Of a stretch of 64,000 nucleotides of DNA, positions 53,380-63,103 are shown one piece after another. Each line of letters starts with the position of its first letter. The first letter of the stretch is position 1. The position numbers and the translations under genes are program-made. The DNA is taken from positions 124,001 to 188,000 of the forward strand of contig NZ_JBHZOL010000031.1 in NCBI RefSeq assembly GCF_042788235.1, given 5' to 3'. Origin of the DNA: Sphaerothrix epifaneia (lineage in GTDB: Bacteria > Cyanobacteriota > Cyanobacteriia > Phormidesmidales > Phormidesmidaceae). The notes under the pieces are model-generated. The model was not told the origin of the DNA, ran no database searches, and saw nothing but the letters and a program-made list of their open reading frames with translations.

Positions 53380-54420
53380 ATGACCCCTTTTCGCAGTATT
53401 GAATGGACAGGGGATGCCCTGCGCCTGCTAGATCAGCGCCAGCTACCGCATCAAACGCTCTACGCTGAGTTCACAACGGCGAGTGCCGTCGCTACTGCTA
53501 TCCACGATATGGTCGTGCGGGGTGCCCCGGCTATTGGTGTGGCCGCTGCTTTTGGGCTGGTGCTGGCGGCTCAGCAATCTCAAGCCACCTCAGTTGAAGC
53601 TTTGCGAGCCGATCTGCAAACGGCGGCTAATCAGCTTAAGCAAGCCCGACCCACCGCCGTTAATTTGACTTGGGCGCTGAAGCGAATGTTGCAGCAGGCC
53701 GACGCCGTACTCACCCCCTCAGCCGACGACCTGCGGCGGGTACTGGCTCAAGCCGCCCAAGCGCTTTATCAGGAAGATGTGGAAATTAACCGCCAGATCG
53801 GTTTGCAGGCTCAATCGCTGATTCCCGACAGGGCAACGATTATTCACCACTGCAACACCGGAGCGCTGGCGACCGTAGACTATGGCACTGCGCTAGGAGC
53901 CATTCGAATAGCCCATGAACAGGGCAAGCGGCTGCAGGTGTATTTGGACGAAACGCGACCTCGGCTTCAAGGCGCTAGCCTGTCCGCCTATGAGCTAAAA
54001 GCCTACGGTGTGCCCCATACCGTGATGGTGGACTCAGCCTCTGGCTATTTGATGCAAACTCAGACGGTTGACCTGTGTATTGTGGGCTGCGATCGCGTGG
54101 CAGCCAACGGCGATGTTGCCAACAAAATTGGCACCTATAACCTGGCGATCGCCGCGAAAGCTCACCAGGTTCCTTTTTATGTAGCCTGTCCCCTTAGCTC
54201 AATCGATATGACCCTTGCCAGCGGCGACCAGATCGAAATTGAGCAGCGCAGCGCTGAAGAAGTTACCCATATTGGCGATCGCGCTATTACCCCAGCCGCA
54301 ACGGCGGTGTTTAATCCAGCCTTTGATATCACCCCAGCCGCCTACATCAGCGCTTTAATTACTGAAAAAGGGGTTATTTTGCCACCCTTTGAGCCTCAAC
54401 TGCGTCAGCTAGGGGTATAG
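53380..54420 (+). CDS. mtnA: S-methyl-5-thioribose-1-phosphate isomerase
   Basis: eIF2B-like fold with VRGAPAIGVAAAFG, HHCNTGALATVDYGTALG (catalytic Cys) and IVGCDRVAANGDVANKIGTY (catalytic Asp). 346 aa. Its product is the MtnB substrate. Its last 16 bases overlap the convergent AI-2E gene. Confidence 0.94.
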   Translation: MTPFRSIEWTGDALRLLDQRQLPHQTLYAEFTTASAVATAIHDMVVRGAPAIGVAAAFGLVLAAQQSQATSVEALRADLQTAANQLKQARPTAVNLTWALKRMLQQADAVLTPSADDLRRVLAQAAQALYQEDVEINRQIGLQAQSLIPDRATIIHHCNTGALATVDYGTALGAIRIAHEQGKRLQVYLDETRPRLQGASLSAYELKAYGVPHTVMVDSASGYLMQTQTVDLCIVGCDRVAANGDVANKIGTYNLAIAAKAHQVPFYVACPLSSIDMTLASGDQIEIEQRSAEEVTHIGDRAITPAATAVFNPAFDITPAAYISALITEKGVILPPFEPQLRQLGV

Positions 54421-55445
54421 TCAGTCCCTTGTTCCCCCAACAAAACCGCAATGCCGCGCGTTGGCTGAAACTCGCCGCACAAAACGACCAGCGCTACCGT
54501 CATCGGCACGCCCAAAATCGCCCCGGCAATTCCCCAAACCCATCCCCAAAACACAATTGAAATTAGCGCTACGAACGGCGAAAGCTGGAGCGAATTGCCC
54601 TGTAGCTTGGGATCGACAAAGTTACCCAAAATCACTTGAAGAGTGGCTAGCCCAATCAGGGTAATCAAACCCTGAGCCGCCCCCCCAAAGATGAACGCCA
54701 CCAACGTTGGCGGTATCACCGCAATAATGGAGCCAAGGGTTGGCACAAAGTTGAGGACAAAGGCAATTAAGCCCCAAACAAAGGCTAAATCAACGCCCAA
54801 AAGCAGACACCACACCCCAGTTAATATCCCGGTCAGCAAGCTGGTAAAGGTCATAACCCACAGATAGCGCCGCAGTTTACGGCTAATGCTAGCCATCGCG
54901 TTGATAATTTTTTGGCTGGCCGCATCTGGAAAGCCACGCCGCACCTTTTGGCGGTAGGCGTCTACCTCTAAAAGCAACAGTGCCAAAAGCGAAACCACCA
55001 GCACCAACACACTCAGCGCTGACAGAATAGACTGAATGCCGCCGATCGCTCGACCCGCTAGCTGCCCTGAGGATCCTTGAGCCTGAAGCGGATTGTCTGA
55101 AATGGGCAAACCATATTGACGAGCCAAGTCAATGGCCGTCGTTAGCATTTGCTGCAAGCGATCGCTATATTGCGGCAGTTTTGGCTCAATCAAATCGACG
55201 CTGAGTTCTAACGCCGCGATCGCCACGCCTGCCACTGCTGCTAGCAGTAGCAAAATGGCAATCAGCGTTAACCAGCGGGGTAAACGACGATTGAGCGATC
55301 GCTGTAAAGGATGAACCAACACAGCGATAAAAAAGGCAAACGCCAGCGGCATCGTCACAGCATGCGTGGCTTTGAGTGCCCAAACCACAAGCACCGTCGC
55401 AATCACCGCTAGCAAAACTTGAGTGGTTTTGGGCGAAACTGACAT
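54405..55445 (-). CDS. AI-2E-family transporter (second copy)
   Basis: Eight hydrophobic segments with VLNFVPTLGSIIAVIPPTLV and GNSLQLSPFVALISIVFWGWVWGIAGAILGVP. 346 aa. Same family as 45540-46616 but only distantly similar, so not a recent duplicate. Substrate unknown. The 55446-55708 gap upstream holds repeat A5. Confidence 0.85.
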   Translation of the reverse strand: MSVSPKTTQVLLAVIATVLVVWALKATHAVTMPLAFAFFIAVLVHPLQRSLNRRLPRWLTLIAILLLLAAVAGVAIAALELSVDLIEPKLPQYSDRLQQMLTTAIDLARQYGLPISDNPLQAQGSSGQLAGRAIGGIQSILSALSVLVLVVSLLALLLLEVDAYRQKVRRGFPDAASQKIINAMASISRKLRRYLWVMTFTSLLTGILTGVWCLLLGVDLAFVWGLIAFVLNFVPTLGSIIAVIPPTLVAFIFGGAAQGLITLIGLATLQVILGNFVDPKLQGNSLQLSPFVALISIVFWGWVWGIAGAILGVPMTVALVVLCGEFQPTRGIAVLLGEQGTDYTPS

Positions 55446-55528
55446 AGGCGTGCCTTCTACTTTGGCGAATTTAGCTGCTAGCGTGAGTCTGAACGCTTAG
55501 CCGCTGATCTGCCCCAGCAAAAGAGAGT

Positions 55529-55628
55529 TATAGCTAAAGGCAGCAGGCAGCGGCTAAAAGGAAAGCTTTTTGCCAGCGGCTGGCAGCTCTGTGAGTGTTT
55601 GAACTCTGGTGGCTACAGCCATAACCTT
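55529..55628 (+). repeat. Dispersed repeat A, copy A5
   Basis: Starts TTATAGCTAAAGGCAGCAGG, has AGCTTTTTGCCAGCGGCTGG, GTGAGTGTTTGAACTC and ends GTGGCTACAGCCATAACC. Ends TTATaGCT / AGCcATAA are inverted repeats with one mismatch. Confidence 0.7.
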
Positions 55629-55708
55629 TCAAGGCTCTCGTTCTGGGCGCAGCGGCAGATAGCGCAGTAAAACGAGATCCGCCCCCCTATTAGACTGAAA
55701 CTAGCAGC

Positions 55709-56362
55709 TTAGTCCAGCAATTGAGGTGCGTTGACCTCAAGCTGCAGCGATTTTAGCCGAAAGGCCAGCCAGGGAGAATCTAGCTGTAGACCCACAAAAG
55801 GGCTGCTCGCAGGCACCTGAATTTGTACAGACGTCAGTCTTTGTAGCTGAAACCGAGCGCTGGCTGTAAACCAACCCGTTCGCGCGAAAGGTTGACCAAA
55901 AGCCGCCACAGGCAAGTACAGCGGCGGCAAGGGTAGCGGTCGCGCTTGCGCCGCAAACTGGCAAAACGGAGTGTTGGCCTGAGCGATCGCAATGTTGATC
56001 TGAGGCGTTTCTGAGCGGCTAAAAGCGGCCATTTGTTTGGGCAGTCCCCAAATTTCTCGACCCCCCGCCACTGAAATTGGGTTGTCTACATAAAGGTGCG
56101 AAATCCAAAAGCCCAGCTTATGGGCATAGCGAACAACTCCAGCAATCACGATCAGTTCGTGGTAGCTCAGCGTTGAGCCAGCTAAATAGTGAGCCACATA
56201 CAGCCCACCAAGCGTAAATCCTGGCCAAATCTGGACAATTTCATAGTTGGCTGGGATATAGCGGCGCGATCGCGCTAGGCTTATCGGCTGAACCGTTTGG
56301 ATAGCCGAACCCGACAGGTGCCAGGGAGCCGCCGGGTACGCCACCGTAGAATCAGAAGTCAC
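55709..56362 (-). CDS. Acetoacetate-decarboxylase-fold protein
   Basis: 217 aa from a GTG. Central NPISVAGGREIWGLPKQMAAF resembles the catalytic-Lys segment of the acetoacetate decarboxylase superfamily. Earlier YHELIVIAGVVRY also fits that fold. No acetone pathway is nearby, so the reaction is likely different. Alone on its strand. Confidence 0.75.
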   Translation of the reverse strand: MTSDSTVAYPAAPWHLSGSAIQTVQPISLARSRRYIPANYEIVQIWPGFTLGGLYVAHYLAGSTLSYHELIVIAGVVRYAHKLGFWISHLYVDNPISVAGGREIWGLPKQMAAFSRSETPQINIAIAQANTPFCQFAAQARPLPLPPLYLPVAAFGQPFARTGWFTASARFQLQRLTSVQIQVPASSPFVGLQLDSPWLAFRLKSLQLEVNAPQLLD

Positions 56363-56532
56363 AACGCCACTCCTTACACGTCAGGGCTTTGTGACGACTT
56401 TAAACGGCTTTGTCAAAAACATACTTGCCAAGCCAGATTCAGCCCCGCAAGTCTACCCTGCGTGTGATTGGTTTTACTAAGCCAGTGAATAAACTGGTGC
56501 CATGATTAATATTTTTTACAAAAAGTAGTTTC

Positions 56533-56805
56533 ATGACCTTAAGAAAGAAACCTGAACAGCTTCAAGTCGTCGAAGATCTGTTGGTTGCTGTCGAAACGAG
56601 TCCGACCAGTACGCAAGACATTGTTTTGGTCAGCGCCAAAGCTTGCTTAGATCTGGCTGACTATAATCTCAATTCTGCGGAGCTAATCAAGCTCAAAAAA
56701 ATTCTTAAAGATCTCAATACCCAGTTGGCCGAATCCCTACAGCAAGATCATCCTGCCGCTTCAGTTGTGATTGAAATTTGCCCTAAACCCTTTTATAAGC
56801 GTTAA
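56533..56805 (+). CDS. Small hypothetical protein (90 aa)
   Basis: ATG with an AAAAAGTAG upstream context but no strong ribosome site. Two helices (LQVVEDLLVAVET, SAELIKLKKILKDLNTQLAESLQQ). Ends in ICPKPFYKR. No membrane segment, no family recognised. Lies 89 bases before the MFS gene. Confidence 0.5.
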   Translation: MTLRKKPEQLQVVEDLLVAVETSPTSTQDIVLVSAKACLDLADYNLNSAELIKLKKILKDLNTQLAESLQQDHPAASVVIEICPKPFYKR

Positions 56806-56894
56806 TCAGTTGAGTTGTGTGATCTGCTAGGCTTGCCGCTCGCTTCAGTTCGGTTGGCTTAGGCTAGATTTTTGTTGCTTCTTGGTTTTTTCTT

Positions 56895-58235
56895 TTGTCG
56901 CAGAAACGTCTTAGCTACGCTCAACTGCTCAACATCAGTCTAGGATTTTGGGGAATCCAGGTAAGTTCTGGTTTACAGACAGCCAACACCAGCGCCATTT
57001 TTGAGTATCTGGGAGCCTCTGTTAATCAAATTCCGCTACTTTGGCTGGGGGCACCCGTTTTGGGTCTGCTGGTGCAGCCCGTGGTCGGTCGCATGAGCGA
57101 TCGAACCTGGGGCGGGTTGGGTAGACGACAGCCTTACTTTTTAGTCGGGGCTATTTTTAGCGGGCTGATGCTGGTGCTGCTACCCAATGCCAGTGGTCTG
57201 TGGATTGCAGCTTTTCTCCACTGGGCTTTAGAAGCCACCACCAATATTGCTGTTGCTCCGGCTAGAGCCTTTGTGGGCGACTTACTACCGCGATCGCAGC
57301 GCACTTTAGGCTACGCCCTGCAAAGTCTTTGTGTTGGTTCAGGGGCAGTGATAGCAGCCGCTCTACCGTGGTTGCTCAGTACCGTTTTTGGCGTTTCTAG
57401 CACCGTTGAGTCGGCAGCTATTCCACTGACGATTCGGCTGTCTTACTATTTAGGGGCGGCGCTGTGTTTAGGGGGTACCCTGTGGACTTTTTTCTCAGTT
57501 GAAGAGCCACCCCCTGCTGAATTTGAAACCATTCAACCTGATCAGCTATCAGGCATAGGCGCTACGTTGCAATCGATTGGGCAAGCCATCGGCTCTATGC
57601 CTTTGCTGATGCGTCGATTAGCCTGGGTGCAGTTTTCGACCTGGTTAGGCATTTACTGCATCTTTTTGTACTTTCCCACAGCAGTAGCACAAAACATTTT
57701 AGGTGCCAGCGACGAGACATCGCTGATGTACACTCACGGCATTGAATGGGCTGGTGTTTGTATTGCCTTTTATAACCTGGTTTGCCTGCTGTTTTCGCTA
57801 TTGCTTCCTTGGCTGAGTCTGCGGTTAGGGCGAGTGTTGCTTCATACGCTTTGCTTACTTTGCGGCGCTGCGGGGCTGGTTTCCCTCATGCTGATTCACA
57901 ACCAGTACCCAATTTTGCTGGCCATGATTGGCGTAGGCATCGCCTGGGCTAGCATTTTATCCATTCCCTATGCGCTGCTCATGGATGGACTATCGGATAA
58001 GGATAGCGGCATCTATATGGGCATTTTTAACGGGTTTGTGGTTTTACCTCAAATTGTTCTGTCGTTGGGGTTGGGCTGGGTTATGGATCATTTGCTAGAG
58101 GGCGATCGCCTTTTAGCCCTTGCTTTGGGGGGAGGGTGCTTGGTGGTGGCGGCTCTGCTCATGCAGCGAGTACCTGCCGCCATCACTGAAACCCCATCAG
58201 CCCCCGTTCAAGAAGTCTCCTCAAGCAGGCTCTAG
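56895..58235 (+). CDS. MFS transporter (SLC45/sugar-symporter-like)
   Basis: Twelve hydrophobic segments. The loop after helix 2 reads GRMSDRTWGGLGRRQPYFL, the MFS motif A in the form of the GPH/SLC45-like disaccharide transporters; the N-terminus LLNISLGFWGIQ fits. TTG start. 446 aa. Substrate probably a sugar; not certain. Confidence 0.82.
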   Translation: MSQKRLSYAQLLNISLGFWGIQVSSGLQTANTSAIFEYLGASVNQIPLLWLGAPVLGLLVQPVVGRMSDRTWGGLGRRQPYFLVGAIFSGLMLVLLPNASGLWIAAFLHWALEATTNIAVAPARAFVGDLLPRSQRTLGYALQSLCVGSGAVIAAALPWLLSTVFGVSSTVESAAIPLTIRLSYYLGAALCLGGTLWTFFSVEEPPPAEFETIQPDQLSGIGATLQSIGQAIGSMPLLMRRLAWVQFSTWLGIYCIFLYFPTAVAQNILGASDETSLMYTHGIEWAGVCIAFYNLVCLLFSLLLPWLSLRLGRVLLHTLCLLCGAAGLVSLMLIHNQYPILLAMIGVGIAWASILSIPYALLMDGLSDKDSGIYMGIFNGFVVLPQIVLSLGLGWVMDHLLEGDRLLALALGGGCLVVAALLMQRVPAAITETPSAPVQEVSSSRL

Positions 58236-58252
58236 ATTCACGTTTGGTTTAG

Positions 58253-58813
58253 CTAGAGGCTCGCACGCTGCTGGATAACCTGCATTCCCAGCGTCAAAGC
58301 CGCAAGGGTACCCGCCACTTGCAGGTGTCCCTGGCTAATTTGCTGGGGAATATCCGCTAGCGGAATTAGCTCCAGTTCGATCGCTTCTGTCACGTCTAAA
58401 CACGGTGTCCCTGCTGTCAGCATCTCTGCCAAAAATAGGTGAATCTGGTTGGTATCTTTAACCGGATTGTCGTACAGGGTGCCAAGGTGGGTGAGGCAAG
58501 CGGCGGTATAGCCCGTTTCTTCTTGGAGTTCGCGTTGGGCGGCAACGGCTGCGGTTTCTTGCTGCGGATTGAAGGTGCCCGCGGGTAGTTCCGTCAGCAG
58601 TTTTTGCACCCCATGACGATACTGACGCACAAAAACGACGCGCTCATCGGGCAAGATTGGCATGACCAAAGCCACATCAGGTCGGACGTTGACAAAGTAA
58701 TCGTCAATAATTTCGCCACTAGGAAGTCTGACCGTATCTTGGCGAACCTGACACCAGCGGTGGTTAAATACAAGCTGCGATCGCAATAGTTTCCAGGGTT
58801 GTAGACAACTCAT
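58253..58813 (-). CDS. Nudix hydrolase (ADP-ribose pyrophosphatase type)
   Basis: Nudix box GTFNPQQETAAVAAQRELQEETGY is complete (shown as GTFNPQ ... RELQEETG). N-terminal LVFNHRWCQVRQDTVRLPSG and RQYRHGVQKLLTELPAG match ADP-ribose hydrolases. ATG at 58813 chosen; a TTG at 58834 would add seven residues. 186 aa. Divergent from rre1. Confidence 0.86.
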   Translation of the reverse strand: MSCLQPWKLLRSQLVFNHRWCQVRQDTVRLPSGEIIDDYFVNVRPDVALVMPILPDERVVFVRQYRHGVQKLLTELPAGTFNPQQETAAVAAQRELQEETGYTAACLTHLGTLYDNPVKDTNQIHLFLAEMLTAGTPCLDVTEAIELELIPLADIPQQISQGHLQVAGTLAALTLGMQVIQQRASL

Positions 58814-58878
58814 CAAACGACGAGGAAGCTCCAAACTTCGCTAGATTAAGGTTAGTAAAAGGTATATACGAACTTTCT

Positions 58879-59586
58879 ATGGCCGATCAATCAGAACATC
58901 CTGGAAACATTTTGCTAGTAGACGACGAACCCGGTTTGCGAGAAGCCGTTCAAGCCTATCTAGAAGATAGCGGTTTTGGGGTTCAAGTCGCGAGCAACGC
59001 CAAAGAGGGCTGGGAAAAGCTACAGCAGTCTACGCCAGACGTGCTGATTTCTGACATTATGATGCCTCAAGTCGATGGCTTTACCTTTCTCAAACAGGTA
59101 CGCGAAGACCCTCGTTTTCAATCGCTGCCAGTCGTTTTTCTGACTGCCCGTGGGATGACCAGCGATCGCATTCAGGGTTACAACGCTGGCGTCGATGCCT
59201 ATATTCCCAAACCCTTTGATCCAGAAGAACTCGTCGCTGTCGTCAGCAACCTCATGGGACGACGAGCCGCCCAAACCCAAACCAGCGGCGATGTGCCCGA
59301 TATCGCGGCAATGGCGCGGCAAATTGAAGAAATCAAAGCTCTGTTGACCCAGCGGGGTTCGATCGCCCAAACGCCAGCCCCCATCCGCATCGATCTAACC
59401 CCTCGCGAACAAAGTGTTTTAGATTTAGTGGCTGAAGGCTTGATGAACAAAGAAATCGCCCGCCGCCTCGAAACCAGCGTGCGCAACGTGGAAAAGTACG
59501 TCAGCCGCCTCTTTAGCAAAACCGGAACCAACAGTCGCACTGAGCTAGTGCGCTATGCGCTGGAGCATGGTTTAGTAACCACCTAG
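58879..59586 (+). CDS. rre1: NarL-type response regulator (Rre1/Ycf29)
   Basis: REC domain (residues 10-125) with DDE, phosphoacceptor in LISDIMMPQVDG and VVFLTARGMTSD. LuxR-type HTH at the C-terminus (LTPREQSVLDLVAEGLMNKEIARRL). The opening VDDEPGLREAVQAYLEDSGF is near-identical to Synechocystis Rre1, which controls stress genes with Hik2 or Hik34. 235 aa. Confidence 0.88.
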   Translation: MADQSEHPGNILLVDDEPGLREAVQAYLEDSGFGVQVASNAKEGWEKLQQSTPDVLISDIMMPQVDGFTFLKQVREDPRFQSLPVVFLTARGMTSDRIQGYNAGVDAYIPKPFDPEELVAVVSNLMGRRAAQTQTSGDVPDIAAMARQIEEIKALLTQRGSIAQTPAPIRIDLTPREQSVLDLVAEGLMNKEIARRLETSVRNVEKYVSRLFSKTGTNSRTELVRYALEHGLVTT

Positions 59587-59638
59587 ACGCGTCATTCTGA
59601 GGGAATAGCTCAGTTTCAAAAACCTCACCCTGCCCCCA

Positions 59639-61822
59639 TTAGTCTGTCAAGTGTGAGTCTTGATAAGGCAGCGTCGGCTGCACCAGCATTGTAGACAGGG
59701 GCGGGGATGACTTTTGGTAAGCTCGATACACAATCATCAAACCGCCAGCCAGCAGCATCGCCCCCACTGGCGCAGCCACAGGTAGCCAAACCTGCTGGCT
59801 AAACAACCACCAGCTTGTTCCTGTAATCACAACCACCAGCCCAACCCCGGCTGTACCCAGCAGCCACAGATGACGCAGCCAACCCGCTAGCGCCGCCGCC
59901 GTTATTGTCCAGCCGCCAATCCAAAGAATTTCTGCCCATTCGGGCCAATAGCGCGTCAAAGGGCGATCGCCTTGGGCAGCACTTAAAATTTGGCTCACCA
60001 TTTGAGCATGAACAATTACTCCCGGCATCTGCACCGTTTCAGACTGAATAGCGCTATAGGGGGTATAAAACAAATCTTTGGCGCTGCTAGCCGTCATGCC
60101 AATGAGAACGGCTTTATCCTGCACCCAGCTTGGCTCAAAGTCTTGATTGAGAATTTGCGTTAGCGAAAGCTGAGGAGCCACAGCAGCCGGGGTGCGGTAG
60201 TCTAACAAAATTTGGTAGCCTTTATCGTCAACAGTTTGATACCCGCCTGAGCGAGAGCGCAGCGGATAAAAAACAGCCGCTCCTAGCTGCATATAGTCAG
60301 GCTGATCGGGCTGGGCTTGAGGCTCAATGTCTTCTTTTTTGAGGTATTGGAGCGCCAACCGCAGGGCAAAAGAGTAGAGCACAGGTGCCGCCGGATCGTC
60401 GCTTTCGCTGGCAAAAAGCAAATTGCGGCGAATAACCCCATCTGCATCCACCGGAAAATCGTTAAAGCCGACTCGCTCAGGGGGGATTGCCATCGGCGGG
60501 GGAATGGTTTCTGCTGGATCATTGCCAATTTTGGTAATGGCAATGGTATTGTCGGCCTGGAGAGCCTTTAGCAAATTTTCGTGACCGGGGGGCTGCGGAA
60601 TTTCTCGGTGCAGATCGAGTCCAATCGTTCTAGGCCGATGCTGCTGCAAAATATTAATCGCCTGAGCGATCGTCTGATCTGAAGGGGTCGATCGCTGTAG
60701 TTGCCGCAAATCAGCTTCGGTAATTTCTACCACCAGCAGCCGCGTATCTGGCACCAGCCGAGATTGCTGCTGCACCAGCCAGTCATAAAATTTCAGCTCT
60801 AGCGGCTGAAAGCCACCGATCTGACGAATGCCTAAAATCAGGCTAAGGCTAGCCAAACTGGCAATAGCCGTGTGGCGCAGTCCTTTGAGCAAGCGACGGG
60901 GTAATGGTTCTGGGCTTTCTAGCCAGGGAAGCGTACCGTTGTGCAGGGTAATGGCTTCGTGAGCCAGCGAATCTAAGCGATCGAGATCTTTGAGGACATC
61001 TTCAGCCGTTTGATAGCGGTAGTAAAACGAATAGCGCACCATCTTACTGAGCAAGACTTTCAAACCAGCGCTAATGGTGGTTTGGTCTTGCCAAATGGCC
61101 TCCGCCGTTTGGGGATGTTCAAGCAGATCAGCCGGGAGCCGTCCGGTCAACCCATAGATAATCGTCATGCCCAGAGCATAGAGATCGCTGTTGTAGCGAG
61201 GTTTGCCCACAAGCTGCTCGTGAGGAGTATAGCCCTGAGTACCAATGCCGACCGTCAGCGTAGTGGCTTGTCCGGTAGCCAGTTGTGTATTGATTTCTTT
61301 GACGGCACCGAAATCGATCAGCACAGGTTTGCCATCGCTGCGCCGCCGAATGATGTTTTCAGGCTTGATATCGCGGTGGATAACGTGGTGTTTGTGAACA
61401 AATTGGAGAATTTCTAAAATCTCTCGCAGTAGCTCAATGGCTGCCGCTTCAGTAAGGCGATCGCTTTGTTTGAACTCTAAACTGAGGGGTGTACCGTCTA
61501 TTAGCTCTTGAACCAGATAAAATTCTTCCTCCGCCTCAAAAAAGTCCAGCAGACGCGGAATTCCCTCGTGCTGACCGAGCCGCCGCAGCGTTTTGGCTTC
61601 TGTTTCAAACAGGCGGCGAGCCACTTGTAAAAATTTAGGATCGCGGCTGGCAGGCTGGAGCTGCTTCACAACACAGCGGTTGCGCTGTGGCTGCTGCAAA
61701 TCTTCGGCGACGTAGGTTTGGCCGAAGCCCCCCGCGCCCAAAGTTCGAATAATTTGATATCGCCCAGCCAGCGGCGTTTGTTGCATACCTTCTTTCAAAT
61801 CAACCTGCCTTGATTCTGGCAT
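59639..61822 (-). CDS. Ser/Thr protein kinase with CHASE2 domain
   Basis: Kinase domain at about 20-280: glycine loop GAGGFGQTYVAED, Lys in CVVKQL, VIHRDIKPENII and LIDFGAVKE. One helix (about 308-326), then an extracellular CHASE2 sensor (about 335-620), then three helices near the C-terminus (640-700). 727 aa. Phosphorylates unknown targets in response to an external signal. Confidence 0.92.
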   Translation of the reverse strand: MPESRQVDLKEGMQQTPLAGRYQIIRTLGAGGFGQTYVAEDLQQPQRNRCVVKQLQPASRDPKFLQVARRLFETEAKTLRRLGQHEGIPRLLDFFEAEEEFYLVQELIDGTPLSLEFKQSDRLTEAAAIELLREILEILQFVHKHHVIHRDIKPENIIRRRSDGKPVLIDFGAVKEINTQLATGQATTLTVGIGTQGYTPHEQLVGKPRYNSDLYALGMTIIYGLTGRLPADLLEHPQTAEAIWQDQTTISAGLKVLLSKMVRYSFYYRYQTAEDVLKDLDRLDSLAHEAITLHNGTLPWLESPEPLPRRLLKGLRHTAIASLASLSLILGIRQIGGFQPLELKFYDWLVQQQSRLVPDTRLLVVEITEADLRQLQRSTPSDQTIAQAINILQQHRPRTIGLDLHREIPQPPGHENLLKALQADNTIAITKIGNDPAETIPPPMAIPPERVGFNDFPVDADGVIRRNLLFASESDDPAAPVLYSFALRLALQYLKKEDIEPQAQPDQPDYMQLGAAVFYPLRSRSGGYQTVDDKGYQILLDYRTPAAVAPQLSLTQILNQDFEPSWVQDKAVLIGMTASSAKDLFYTPYSAIQSETVQMPGVIVHAQMVSQILSAAQGDRPLTRYWPEWAEILWIGGWTITAAALAGWLRHLWLLGTAGVGLVVVITGTSWWLFSQQVWLPVAAPVGAMLLAGGLMIVYRAYQKSSPPLSTMLVQPTLPYQDSHLTD

Positions 61823-61910
61823 ACGCCATCCCCCCCGCTCAGCCGCCGCCGCTGAGTCAGGTTGCCATTATTCGCTAGAGTTGATCCAAAGCCACCGTCG
61901 GAGTTTGCAT

Positions 61911-62774
61911 GTGATTACCGGAACGACTCAACTTTTGGGCGTCATTGGCCAGCCCGTCGAACATTCTCTCTCGCCTGTGATGCATAACGCAGCGATCGCG
62001 GCTTTAGGCGTCAACTTTGTTTATTTACCCTTGCCAGTGCCCAGCGATCGCTTACGAGCAGCTATTCAAGGCTTTGAAGCAATTGGGCTACGCGGGTTTA
62101 ACATCACAATTCCACACAAACAGCAGATTATGCCTTTGCTGAGTGAAGTTTCTGATGTGGCTCAGGCAGTAGGGGCTGTCAATACCGTCTGGCGAACCGA
62201 GCAAGGCTGGAGCGGTACCAACACCGACATCACTGGCTTTTTAGCCCCGCTGCGATCGCATGATCTGCGCGGGCAAACGGCTTTAATTTTGGGCAATGGC
62301 GGGGCTGCTAGAGCCGTGGTCGCTGGCTGTGCCCAGCTTGGCTGCTCAGCGATTCAGGTAGTAGGCCGCAACCCGGCAAAGCTGGCGCAGTTTGAAGCAA
62401 GCTGGCAATCAGCAAAATTGCCACCCCCCTTGACGGTGCAGCCGTGGACGGCCTTGGCGACGCTTCTACCCCAGGCAGATTTAGTGATCAACACGACCCC
62501 TTTAGGCATGTCGCCGCAGATAGCAGCTTCGCCGCTATCTGCGGACTTAGCCGCTACCCTCAACCCCCAGGCGATCGCCTATGACCTAATCTATACGCCC
62601 AGCCCCAGCCAATTTCTCAAACAAGCTGCCCAGCAAGGCTTACAAACAATTGACGGGTTAGAAATGCTGGTACAACAAGGGGCAGCCGCGTTAGAAATTT
62701 GGCTAGGGCAACCAGCTCCAGTCGATATTATGCGGCGATCGCTGCGACAAGCCTTAAAGTTAGAAAACGATTAG
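61911..62774 (+). CDS. aroE: Shikimate dehydrogenase
   Basis: QPVEHSLSPVMHNAAI (shikimate site), FNITIPHKQQI (catalytic Lys), LILGNGGAARAVVAG (NADP fold) and VINTTPLGM. Reduces 3-dehydroshikimate in aromatic amino acid synthesis. GTG at 61911 (VITGTTQLLG) is preferred because homologs begin MITGTT; the frame opens 30 bases earlier at a TTG. GGAG lies upstream. 287 aa. Confidence 0.94.
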   Translation: MITGTTQLLGVIGQPVEHSLSPVMHNAAIAALGVNFVYLPLPVPSDRLRAAIQGFEAIGLRGFNITIPHKQQIMPLLSEVSDVAQAVGAVNTVWRTEQGWSGTNTDITGFLAPLRSHDLRGQTALILGNGGAARAVVAGCAQLGCSAIQVVGRNPAKLAQFEASWQSAKLPPPLTVQPWTALATLLPQADLVINTTPLGMSPQIAASPLSADLAATLNPQAIAYDLIYTPSPSQFLKQAAQQGLQTIDGLEMLVQQGAAALEIWLGQPAPVDIMRRSLRQALKLEND

Positions 62775-63103
62775 CTTCGCCGAATCCATACTGAATTTTT
62801 GCAGGGGTGTTGTAGTTTATAGAGTCTGCTAAGATTGCCAAAAGACGATCGCTCAGTCAGCACTAGCAGCAAAAAACGGCTGGTCTAGGGGCGTCTCGCG
62901 GGGGCAAGTAACCGCCCGCACAGGTCAAGACAAACCGAATACGGTTGCTAATTGAGGCGACTCCAGGGCTAACCTGCCGCTCAAACAGGGTTAGATTAAA
63001 GAGAAAAATCAAGGCGATCGCCCACGACCAATCGCCATCAGTGAGATGACTGGGTGCCTACCAAATTCAGTTGTTTCCGGAGGACATAGCCGTCTCCCGA
63101 TCT
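62775..63103. other. 329-base non-coding region, possibly a leader
   Basis: No ORF. Contains GGGGGCAAGTAACCGCCCG (G/C-rich stem) and AGGGCTAACCT (AGG/CCT hairpin) at about 62900-63000, and TTGCAGG...TAAGAT as a weak promoter-like pair. Could be a structured leader of the next gene, but I see no match good enough to name a riboswitch. Confidence 0.3.
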
